From NCBI GenBank assembly GCA_012656075.1, contig JAAKBF010000203.1:248001-312000 (forward strand): a stretch of 64,000 bases of DNA. Direction: 5' to 3'. Origin of the DNA: Phytophthora hibernalis (lineage: Eukaryota; Oomycota; Peronosporomycetes; Peronosporales; Peronosporaceae). A program made the position numbers and the translations under genes. Shown in pieces: positions 55,125-64,000 of this stretch (positions within the stretch are counted from its first letter, which is position 1; each line of letters opens with the position of its first letter). The notes beneath the pieces were generated by a model, which ran no database searches, was not told the origin of the DNA, and worked only from the letters and a program-made list of their open reading frames with translations.

Positions 55125-56307
55125 TCAAATCAAGCTCAGCGCGGCGCCAATTGAGGGAGGACGTCCTAGGTCTAGAAGCACAGCAACTTCGCCTCGTTTT
55201 CTCTTGCGTCTGTTGATCAACACTTCCCTACCACTACTATCGACGTGAGAAGTGACGCGGAGGGCGAAAAGGACGTGGATACATGCTCCAAAAGCGAACC
55301 AGTAGTCACACGGGCACCATTGACACAGTGTGTCAACGGGCCAGCCATCACACGGTTGTTCTTCGTATTCCTTCCTGGCGTAGTTCACACCCATTTGCGC
55401 CGTTAGAGCGATGGCCTCTTCACTGCGCTTATTGGGTGCAACGCGAATCCGCGGGGCTGGCAGAGAGATCACCCGGATAATGCAGCAGGCTCCAGCGCGC
55501 ACAGCATCTAGATCCTGGTCTTCTGCCACACCCAACAATTTCTCGCGCATCAACTCCGACACCCTCCGTGTGAGGGTTGCTGCCGGACACACCTTGAACC
55601 CGAACGCTCTCGCACTACTCGACTGATCTTGGCAGCACGCGCTCAGCTCCCTTAAAAGCGTACCCATTTTGAGCCGGCGGCGCAGCGTAGTCGCGCTTCA
55701 GATGCCCACCAAAAACGGCCTCTTGTCGGAGCCGTTGCCAACTATTGGCTTGCCTAGGTTGTCCATATCCCATGCGAACGTGAAAGGCTGGGTCATCGTC
55801 TCGACCCGCTGTACGCGTGATCACGGATCCACGTCGTGATCTCCTGGATGCGGTCGTGGTTCTCGATCTGTGTCCGGCCGTAGTGGTTTACGAAGTTCTG
55901 CACCGTCTCCAGGCCGGGCAACTCCTCCAAGGGGGTACCGAACTTGCGAGAGAGCGCATGCCGAATCCGCATCGGGCGCAACTGGTTCTCCGCCAGGTCG
56001 CGGCAGAACGCCTTCTGCGCCAGAGTTAGCTTCTTGCGCCCTGGGCAGACGACAGGTGAGTTGTGGTCTCCAAACTCGAAGATGGACGCGTACTCAGAGT
56101 CCAAGCTCGTGACCATCTTCCCACGCCACGCGCACTTCAATGGGCTCGCCTCGCTGCACGATTTGTGCTCCGCGCCTGAGCAGATCGTGCAAACCATCGT
56201 TTGGCTCTTGTTAATGTCAAAGAACTTGAGCGACACGCCAACACCGCTTCAGCTTCAGCTGCGTCGACGTCGACAGCTCTCTCACGCCAGTTCACCTGCC
56301 TCGGCAT
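55125..56307 (-). pseudogene. Mutator-like transposase, copy B, catalytic core deleted
   Basis: Same order as copy A at both ends: VNWRERAVDVDAAEAEAVLA from about 56307, FFDINKSQTMVC, LTLAQKAFCRDLAENQLRPM, RIRHALSRKFG; and at the C terminus RRRLKMGTLLRELSACC and a SWIM finger CPCDYWFAFGACIHVLFAL. Between KPIVGNGSDKRPFLVG (about 55710) and KRDYATLRRRLK (about 55690) the text jumps directly. Everything in copy A from the first catalytic Asp to the NPAETLNALL segment, about 0.6-0.7 kb, is missing. This copy cannot encode an active transposase. Confidence 0.8.
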
Positions 56308-56798
56308 GCTTGCTCGGGTGGGGCTTTCAGGAAATTGTGTGGGTCACGCACCGCAACTTCTTGACACAATCCGCCAATGGCAGGCATCAGCCACCTGACT
56401 TAATGGCAGGTGCTGGTTGGTCAGATTATTCCTTCCCACGCCCCGTTTGCGCGCTTCCTGCGCTGCCCTCTCGCATTGTGTAGCGTGCGAATCTTATTGT
56501 GCTGACCAGTTTTTATGGTGCCTACACAGACGCATTGTGCTATGGCTGCACTGTATTGTGCGCTTCATGCGTTCTCCAAAATACCATCCCTTTGTTAGTT
56601 TACTTACATGTTAAGTATGCCGCTTGATTGACGACGATGTTTTTAATCCACAGGGTTGTACTGTAGGACGACTACCTCCACTTTGTCAACATTTATGTCC
56701 ACCACCTACATTGGTGTTTAGTACACCACGTTTGAAGGGGGCGGGTCAATTCCAAGAACACAAAGGCAACAGAGATACTCAGCTGAAGAAGTCTAGAC
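56308..56798. other. boundary of module B and promoter of thioredoxin gene
   Basis: 491 bp without an ORF I trust. It contains the 5' side of the MULE copy and, next to 56799, the leader of the thioredoxin-like gene. Confidence 0.45.
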
Positions 56799-58300
56799 AT
56801 GGGCGTGATTTCGGTGAACGGCGACTCGGACTGGAACTCGCGGATGCAGAGTGCAGGCGGCAAACTGGTGGTGGTGGACTTCTCGGCCGTCTGGTGCGGC
56901 CCTGCCAGCACATCAAGCCCGTGTATCACCAGCTGAGCGACCAGTACCATGACGTGGTGTTCCTCGAAGTAGACGAGGCACAGAACCGCGCGCTCATCAG
57001 CGCTCTGGGGGTACGCGGCTTCCCACCTTCCACTTCTACGTGAACCAGAACAAAGTGGACGAGCTTGTGGGTGCCGACCCCAACCAGCTGCGCGCCAAGA
57101 TCGAGCAGTGGCGCCAGTCGGCCTTTAACCCTTCGCGTCCCCGGGAGTGACGCTGGGCGCCAGCTCTGGTGGTGAAGCTAAGCCCCTGTCGACTGCAGAG
57201 GCCCGAGAGGCCAGACTCAAGCGGTTCAACGACGTAAGCTTGGTTCCAACGGCCTCGATGCCCGCCCGGCTGCCCCTGCAGCTAAGAAGCCGGCGGTGCC
57301 GGACTCCAACATGGTCTGTGACCCGACGACTGGAGTGTGTCGTCCTAATGATGACGACGAGGAGATGAAAGAGGAAAGTGAGGAGATGGGACCTCCACCT
57401 GTGAACGAGGACCTACTGACACAGCTGACGGACATGGGCTTCGTCGATCTGCGCTCTCGCAAGGCGCTGCTTGCAACCGACAACCAGGGACTGGAGGTTG
57501 CTATCAACTGGCTGGGAGACCACCAGGACGATGCTGATATTGATGAACCCATCAAGTTCGTGGACTTGTCAAAAACTGCTCTGAAACGCGAGCTGACCCC
57601 GGAGGAGAAGACGGTGAAGGTTGAGGAGCTGAAGGCACGCATTCTCAAAAAAGCGTGCTGAGCGCGAGGAGCAGGAGAAGGAGGACCAACGTGTGAACGA
57701 GCTGAAGCGCCGTACCGAAGGACAGGGACTGCTGGAGTCCCGCGAGGAGATTGAGGCGATCCAGCGCAAGATTGCGGCGGAGAAGATGAAGAAGGACAAG
57801 GAGGACGCCAAGCGCGAGCGCGAACGCTTGCGCAAGCAGATCGAGATGGACAAGCGTGAACGCCACGCGCGCGGTGGCCGGTTGGGTGGCCCTCCCATTG
57901 ACGTTGCGCCTCTCGATGTGCCTACCAAAAGCGAAGAGAAGGAGAAGAAGAAGAGTCCCGAGTTGTCGCCCAAGGAGCAAGTCGTGAAAACGTGGGCATT
58001 CTCAAAAAGTACCGCGTTGGCAACGATGGACTTACTGCTCTCAAAACGCTGAACGTGTATGTGAAAAATTTGCTGGAGAAACCCGAAGAGGAGAGGTTCC
58101 GCACGATCAACCTGGAGAACTCGGCGTTCCGCAAGCGTGTTGCAAGCCTTGGTGGTGGCGTGGCGTTTCTGAAGGCTCTCGGCTACGAAAAGGATAAGTC
58201 TGATGGCAACCTCAAGCTTTCAATTAAAAACCGCGACGTGGAGCTGCTGCAGTATGGTCGCATCCAACTCCAGGGTGCTATTGCTGAGCTCTCGAACTAA
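56799..58300 (+). CDS. thioredoxin-UBA-PUB protein
   Basis: About 500 residues in one intronless gene from MGVISVNGDSDWN. Residues 1-105 are a thioredoxin domain with the redox pair WCGPC (VVVDFSAVWCG, VFLEVDEAQNRALISALGVR). A UBA ubiquitin-binding domain follows (LTQLTDMGFVDLRSRKALLA, LEVAINWLGDH). A long charged coiled coil comes next (KEDQRVNELKRRTEGQGLLE, RERERLRKQIEMDKRERHAR). The last part is a PUB/PUG domain (KTLNVYVKNLLEKPEEERFR, NSAFRKRVASLGGGVAFLKA), which usually docks the p97/Cdc48 tail. I infer a redox cofactor in ubiquitin-p97 protein quality control. Six one-base run changes (near 56893, 57024, 57129, 57229, 57647 and 57987) must be bridged. Confidence 0.85.
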
Positions 58301-58484
58301 ACGATTACTACGTAGTACTACGGTAAGATGGCTCGAGCGTGGTATACTCAGTCCGTGCTCAATTTAACCTTTGTTTGCGAACACTATTGACCAAATAACC
58401 AAAAGGAAAATAACTTCCACATGCAAAAGTACCATGCTTTTAGGGACGCTACAGCTTTCAATTTCATTCAATACCCTTGGAGTC

Positions 58485-59900
58485 TTAAAGGGAGAAGAAA
58501 CGGCTGAACAATCCCTTCGGCTTTTCCTCGCCATCCGACTTTGACTTTGCAACGAACTCGCCACTTTCTGAGTGCTTGTGCGTCCCCTGTAAAGGCACAT
58601 GAGCCCCTCCGATGGGTGGAGAGATGATGTCGGTCTGAATTCCACTAACGATAATGGACACGTACACAGAGCCCTCCAGCGACTGGTCGTAGCACGTGCC
58701 GAAGATGATGTTGGCTTCGTCGTGCACACGGCTGCGAATGATCTCCATGATTTTGTCGACTTCGAACAGCGTCATGTCCTCCCCGCCGCGAATAGTTACC
58801 AATAGTCCGTGCGCAGATTCAGTCGGCAAGTCACCAAGCAGAGGGTTTACCAAAGCCTGCTCTGCTGCTTTCCGAGCGCGTCCCTCCTCGTTAGAAATAC
58901 CTGAACCCATGATAGCGCGACCTGCATTCGACAGGATAGTCTTGATATCGGCAAAGTCGAGGTTAATGAGTCCCGGACGAACAATCAGGTCCGTCACGCC
59001 CTTCACACCTTCCAGCAGCACGTCGTCCGCATACCGGAATGCCTCCAGCATGGTCGTGCTTTTGTCCGCCAATGCCAGCAAGTTCTGGTTGGGTACGACA
59101 ATCAGCGTGTCCACATACTTGGCCAGCTCCTTCACACCAGCATTGGCCAGTCGTGTGCGGTTGGGTCCTTCTGAGCGGAACGGCGTGCTCACCACCCCGA
59201 CCGTCAAGATACCCAACTCCCTCGCCACACTGGCCACAACGGGCGCTGCTCCTGTGCACGTTCCTCCGCCCATTCCGCCCGTGATGAACAGCATGTTGCT
59301 GTCCTGCAGCATCTGCACGATCTCTTCTTTCTGCTGCTCAGCCGAGCGTTTTCCCAGCTCAGGCTTCGATCCGGCCCCAAGTCCCTTGGTGATGTCCTTG
59401 CCCAGCGTGATCTTGTATGGGGCCAGCGACCGGCCCAGCGCCTGGCAGTCCGTGTTGGCCACAATGAACTCGACGCCTTCCAGCTGAGACGCGATCATGT
59501 TGTTCACGGCGTTACTGCCTGCTCCGCCGAGGCCCATGACCGTGATCCACGGCTTCCCGTCCTTGAACGTGGCTACCAGCGGACGCTTCTTTCGTTCCTC
59601 CTTGTCCGCCGGTTCACTGGCAGCGGGGGTGGGAGCTGAGGCTTTGGCGGTCGCAGTTGACCGATTCGCTGTCGTTGGTCGCTTCCGCCGGTCCGCAGAG
59701 CGCTTGGCCGTCGACCTCCGCGGTGCTGCGGGCGTCTCGGGGGCAGATGAACTACTCCCGTTGACTTTGGCGGCGTCGAACGAGGAGCTGGGCTCTGTGT
59801 GCAGCCACCGCGCACTCTGCAGCAGCGGCAAAGGGCACGACACCGATAGAGACGAAGCCCGACGCGAGAGAAGCAGTAGAGAGCGACCGCGAGACGCCAT
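58485..59900 (-). CDS. ftsZ: mitochondrial cell-division-type GTPase FtsZ
   Basis: 471 residues, intronless and uninterrupted. Start MASRGRSLLLLSRRASSLSV gives a basic, Ser/Leu/Arg-rich presequence typical of mitochondrial import; an in-frame ATG 17 codons upstream is less likely. A Ser/Thr/Pro/Lys linker follows. The FtsZ core has ITVMGLGGAGSNAVNNMI, the tubulin signature GGMGGGTCTGAAPVVAS, NRTRLANAG and the T7 loop NLDFADIKTILSNAG. The tail ends GLFSRFFSL. It polymerises with GTP into the matrix division ring, a role retained in stramenopiles, several other protists and red algae. A TCATTTT initiator candidate lies at 59950-59956 (minus strand). Confidence 0.93.
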   Translation of the reverse strand: MASRGRSLLLLSRRASSLSVSCPLPLLQSARWLHTEPSSSFDAAKVNGSSSSAPETPAAPRRSTAKRSADRRKRPTTANRSTATAKASAPTPAASEPADKEERKKRPLVATFKDGKPWITVMGLGGAGSNAVNNMIASQLEGVEFIVANTDCQALGRSLAPYKITLGKDITKGLGAGSKPELGKRSAEQQKEEIVQMLQDSNMLFITGGMGGGTCTGAAPVVASVARELGILTVGVVSTPFRSEGPNRTRLANAGVKELAKYVDTLIVVPNQNLLALADKSTTMLEAFRYADDVLLEGVKGVTDLIVRPGLINLDFADIKTILSNAGRAIMGSGISNEEGRARKAAEQALVNPLLGDLPTESAHGLLVTIRGGEDMTLFEVDKIMEIIRSRVHDEANIIFGTCYDQSLEGSVYVSIIVSGIQTDIISPPIGGAHVPLQGTHKHSESGEFVAKSKSDGEEKPKGLFSRFFSL

Positions 59901-59949
59901 TAAGATCGGAGCAGGTGACGTCGGCAGCTGACGTCGGCCGTTCAGCCAC

Positions 59950-59956
59950 AAAATGA
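59950..59956 (-). promoter_or_regulatory. candidate oomycete initiator of ftsZ
   Basis: TCATTTT on the minus strand, about 50 bp before the preferred ATG, fits YCAYTYY. If used, the upstream ATG at 59951 would lie at the transcription start, which favours the start at 59900. Confidence 0.45.
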
Positions 59957-60333
59957 GGGGGAAATATAGACCAATAACAAGAGCGTGATTGAATTGTCAA
60001 ATTGTAGTTTACAATTTGCATGTGTTAGTAAAGTTACTGTGCATTACCGGCCGTTTGCAATCGGGGTTGTACTACATGTAGTATTTCTGGCGGTCCTCGA
60101 CTCTGATTGATCACTGGCCTTGGTGGAGCAGTACCAGCTACCAAGAGGCCAATACGGCTCCAAAACAGGGGGTATCGAAAACAACTTTAGTTGTAGTCGG
60201 AGAGGTAATACTGACGCGAATTTACAACCCTAGCAAATACAAAAGCGAAGATACGCAGATTGAGTTGCAAACGGAGTGAAGGGTCATTGCGAAATCCTCC
60301 ATCGCGAGACTGCACACACTCGCCACCGCAGCA

Positions 60334-62136
60334 ATGAATCGATACAAAGCACAAATGGCGACCTTGACGGCGTTCAACGGCGACAATAGATACGCCGCCG
60401 ACCACGTGTTCACAACGGAAGCCCTTCTGTAGATCACGCCGGACGACTTGTGCCGCTTGATGAACAAGATAGCCTATGGAGAGCCAGAACCGAGTGAAGA
60501 CATGAAGCCCGTAGACGCCAGATCAAGCACGCTTGAATTCGCTAAGAAAGCAATTTCTTCTATTATGCCGCGCGTCAACGCGATGTGGGATCCCGTGTTG
60601 ACACAGGGAAATTCGACTCGCTCGGACGCGGTCAATAAGTTGATCAAGAAAATTAAGCCCTTTGAGATGAGGCGGGGGGGCCGACTCAAATGCACGGCGG
60701 TTGATGAGTTTGACGAGTTTGTGAACCTGCTCAAGCTTGTTCGGGGGAACAAACGAGCTGGTGCAAAGTAATGTGCTCACGCTTCAATGACACATAATGG
60801 TTCGGATTGACGACATGATGATTCAACAACTTTACACCCAACATACAGTATCCTTCTCTTTTCTCTGCCAAGTCCGTTGGTCCAAGAATACATCCGAGGA
60901 ACGCGACATGCGCCCGAGCATATCGTGTTTGGTAGCATGGATCCTTGACTGTGCCCTCTACTCAACCTGGCTATCTACATTGAGACCTAAGCAAATGTAA
61001 CACGTTCCGAGTTCATATTTGGCAATCCGAATGACGGAGATCGGGTTGTGAGACGCAACTTTCAAGAAGCCCACGGAAGGAAAATTAGGGATGTATAGTG
61101 CCCCAAAGGCGCGGAGATCTACTGAAGTTGGTGGGAGTCTCTAAAGTCTATGTAAATCGGCGTGATCGGTGGCGAACACGTAAATCAGTAGTGGACGTCT
61201 ACATCGACAATACACAACCTTATCCAGACGCATGTGCAGCGGCAGCACTGGCAGGTCCTGCTCGAAATTGGATGCGTTGAACCGAGCCGGGTCGTCAACC
61301 ATGTTGCCCCTGTTGTCAAACAGGTCATGGGATAATTGATTGCAACGACGCTGCCACTGCCATTGTTATGGGCTGTATTAGAACCGACATATGCCAAGTG
61401 TGATTTGCTTTCTACCACGTTGATGGAGCGGATTGTACAAGCGTACAAGAATGCTGGAGGCGAAACTGTCCTAAATCCTGTTGACAGAGAGGCAGTTTAC
61501 GTGCTTGGAGACGGTTCTCATCTCAACCTCGTTACGATAAGCAAAGATGAAACGAGTCAACCAAATGACAACCGAATTTCGGTGAATGCAGTTGGTTCGG
61601 CAGGTGAAGGCAAGGGTACCCGGCGCGAATTTGCTGCGTTGTATTCGCAGTTACTTGCATCACGACGATACATGACTGAGGTTATGAATGAGGTGCTGTC
61701 TTCAAGGCGACAATCACAGCGCGAAATGGAAAAAGTGCTGACTATTCTGCGCCGGGTAGCTGCTTGTCCTATTCCTCGCCAAACCCAATCGGCTCGCAAC
61801 ACCCCAGCAACGTCAACGTGTTGAAGACGATGGTGCTGCACATCGACGTGCCTTACCCGCTCGGCTCTCCAAGAGACCTAAATGTCTTTACGAGCTCTGG
61901 CATGAGCATCAGTTTGGACTAGCTGGCTTGAAACCTGCAAAAGACTTTTCACCGGTGGGGCACGGCGCAAACAAATATGCTTACTCCAGAAAGGAAACAT
62001 TTTTGAGATGTTGTGGCGACCCTGGTTCGTGCTAGGTTTACAAGTGACTGCGCGATCGACAATGTCTATGCTGTGTACGGTAGACAGCTTTCTGGTGTCG
62101 AGCATATAAAAAGCGGGATTCCACCCAAGTCTACGA
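60334..62136 (+). mobile_element. decayed Crypton (tyrosine recombinase) element
   Basis: Plus-strand fragments in one order: MNRYKAQMATLTAFNGDNRY with a TAG inside; LCRLMNKIAYGEPEPSEDMK; TLEFAKKAISSIMPRVNAMW; SDAVNKLIKKIKPFEMRRGG. Then come VRWSKNTSEERD with frame changes; AYKNAGGETVLNPVDREAVY; FAALYSQLLASRRYMTEVMN; and finally LYELWHEHQFGLAGLK, GANKYAYSRKETF and VYAVYGRQLS. These match the conserved segments of the large Crypton family of Phytophthora genomes. Multiple substitution-type stops and gaps show it is dead. No recombinase active-site block (R-H-x-x-R...Y) can be read whole. Element ends are not visible. Confidence 0.7.
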
Positions 62137-63031
62137 GTGTAGATATTGTACATTAGCAAACAACTGACATCAAACGTGCTCCATTTCTACCAATCACTGC
62201 ATTGAATCTCCATTTCTATCAATCAAAAGAGAGTTGTAATCCGAGTTGCAAGAATGCCAGTATTTGTACCACATTAGCATCGAGTATACAGTACCGGTAT
62301 TCCCAATTTGTAGCGGTCTAGAAGTTGATGGGCACCCTCCTACATGTAGCTTAACGATTCGTTGATCACGGTGCGAGCGGCACCGCCGTTACCGGACCAG
62401 ACCTTTGTGTGAATCTTTTGATTGCGATCACGCACATGTGGGTAAGACACATCCAGTAAAAGTCGATCACTGTCGTTCAACTGATCTTACAAAATCCGTC
62501 CGAAGTACCGTATTCCCCTGTTACAGGCGTCACCAATCTGCAGGCGGGGTAGATCTCGTACTTAACTCCACGTATTTGGTCGTATCTCTGTTATACTATG
62601 TTAATAGCTCGCTAATATAAAAGTAGCTACCAACAATAAATACCTGTTCATCATACGTGCAGGACCTTGCTCAAGAATTTTTATAGCGGAAGCGCAAACG
62701 GCGATCGATTTACTTGCCTTGGTCTGCCGTATGACCAGGCAGATATGACGATTATTTCGTATGTACCGGTATTATACCTATTGTTTTATTGGCTAAAGTG
62801 TGTGTAACTAAGCGACGCTTGAAACAGGGGGAATACGGTATTATAGTTTACTCCGACACGTTTATGCATGCACACTGGAACCGTGCGCGACACCGCATAA
62901 GAGCATCTCTACCGGGGCTGCTACATGTAATACCGGTATCCTAAAGCTATTCCATAAAAAGCTCAAAACCTTTTATTTAGCTGCTGGTCAGTTGATGCTC
63001 CACCGTCCGTGCTATATTATCGGTTGAACAC
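62137..63031. other. AT-rich non-coding stretch
   Basis: 895 bp with stops in all frames. Short TACCGGTATT-type motifs recur (near 62292, 62764 and 62931). Nothing else can be supported. Confidence 0.45.
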
Positions 63032-64000
63032 ATGGAGAGCTCTTCAGGACTTCCGACGGGTTTGCAGTTCGTAGCAGAGCTCTTGGGAGAAGACGAGGAA
63101 GAAGAGCTACTTGCGGAGCTGTTGTTCAAGCGCGACTACCGTGCACAGGTGACGCGGGGCCTCCTACCCCGGTAAAAGGCCAAATAGACTGCGAGAGTAT
63201 CAAGCTCGCCATCTTCGTTTACTACAACAGTACTTTGGACCTGAGCCCATTTTCAACGAACTGACCTTCAGGATGCGGTATCGAATGTCCAAGCGATTGT
63301 TTTCTAAGATATCATTGGGCGTGTTGATTACTTCACTCAGAAACAAGATGCTACCGGCAAAAGCGGCATTTCGACTCTATAGATGAAAATCTTGAGATGT
63401 TAGAGACAGTGGTGACTGAGTGTGTTAATCACTTCTGTGACGCTGTTATTGCATAATTTGCGGGTGAATACATGCGACCATCGTGTGTAGACGAAATGAT
63501 ACGTTTTCTGGAGATTAATGCAAAGCGTGGCTTCGTTGGGATGATTTGATCCATTGATTTCATGCACTGGGCGTGGAAAAACTGCCCCGTCATGCTCGCA
63601 GGCCAGCACAAAGGAAAAAGAAGAAACCGTCCAAAGTCCTTGAAGCGGTTGCAGACTACGTTTTGCGCATATGGCACTACAATTTCGGACCCCCGGGGTC
63701 TCTCAACGACATAAACATACTCGAACAGTCCCTACCATGCAATGCTACGTGGTGAAGCGCTGCAGGTGTCATACGCCGTGAACGGTAGGTTGATGTATCG
63801 GGGGTTTAAAAGAACTTTTTCTAAGCTTGTCACGCTATCATATCGGTTCGTCTAGGTAACATGTACGGCATGCCGTATATGTTGGCCGATGGGATTTACC
63901 CGGAGTGGCCAGTATTCGTGACGACGATACAGTGCCCGCTTGGCAAAAACGACTGAATTTTGCTAAGTGCCAAGAAGCTCGTCGAAAAGATGTAGAGCTC
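63032..64000 (+). pseudogene. second PIF/Harbinger-type transposase, decayed, cut by window end
   Basis: Starts MESSSGLPTGLQFVAELLGE. Later frames read MRYRMSKRLFSKI, DYFTQKQDATGKSGIST, VDEMIRFLEINAKRGFVGMI, SIDFMHWAWKNCP (the DC/DxxHWxWKNCP block), LEAVADYVLRIWHYNFG, PPGSLNDINILEQS, and YMLADGIYPEWPVFVTTIQC (second catalytic Asp block). This is the oomycete HARBI1-like family related to plant transposon proteins, a different lineage from the copy at 8501. Many frame changes and stops are present. The 3' end lies outside the window. Confidence 0.75.

Noticed and set aside
1..64000. CRISPR arrays, operons, bacterial riboswitches, rRNA or tRNA genes
   Set aside because: No regularly spaced repeats with unique spacers, no rRNA-like sequence, and no cloverleaf I could confirm by eye; introns and mobile elements show a eukaryotic nuclear scaffold.

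Overview
The window looks like a nuclear scaffold from a Phytophthora-type oomycete. The host genes carry short (about 50-170 nt) GT-AG introns. Two genes have an oomycete-style initiator (TCATTCC) just upstream of the ATG. There is a mitochondrial FtsZ, a flagellar microtubule inner protein (zoospore biology), and a mobile-element set (chromodomain Ty3/gypsy, PIF/Harbinger with a Myb-like helper gene, Mutator-like elements, a Crypton) typical of these genomes. This assignment is an inference from content; no taxonomic marker such as rRNA is present.

Layout. 1-8.2 kb: tail of an Xaa-Pro aminopeptidase, a decayed eIF3g fragment, a six-exon unknown gene, mismatch-repair MLH1, and a PAS-domain MAP-kinase-like gene. 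8.3-14.1 kb: a PIF/Harbinger transposon (transposase plus convergent helper gene, TIRs, 3-bp duplication) sitting between the arms of another inverted repeat, a GC-rich decayed stretch, a possible effector-gene tail and a MITE sharing the Harbinger TIR. 14.2-29.5 kb: the most striking region, three paralogous fused genes of aromatic amino acid synthesis. One encodes dehydratase-ACT, dehydrogenase and two aminotransferase domains in one chain. The other two encode a shrunken dehydratase-ACT plus one aminotransferase. Between them lie a two-repeat (2 x 6TM) potassium channel and a flagellar CFAP210-like gene. 29.6-31.7 kb: dolichol kinase. 32.2-37.7 kb: a complete Ty3/gypsy chromovirus with 216-bp LTRs and a TTCGA target duplication. 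37.9-45.6 kb: a palindromic MITE, a BTB/KCTD gene, eIF3g, a PTEN-like pseudophosphatase joined to a RING-H2 finger, and a SAM-DUF445 membrane protein. 46-56.3 kb: two paralogous mobile modules, each a SET-domain gene facing a Mutator-like transposase tail to tail. 56.8-59.9 kb: a thioredoxin-UBA-PUB protein and mitochondrial FtsZ. 60.3-64 kb: a decayed Crypton and the start of a second Harbinger-type transposase fragment.

How genes fit together: the three fused genes plausibly carry all steps from prephenate to Phe and Tyr (transamination, dehydration, dehydrogenation, ACT feedback) in multidomain proteins. The rest are unlinked housekeeping or signalling genes.

Caution: almost every conserved gene here is interrupted by one-base length changes in homopolymer runs (mostly one base too few) while both flanks stay conserved. 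I read these as base-calling errors and give gene spans across them. Exon ends come from splice signals plus reading-frame continuity and should be taken as models.
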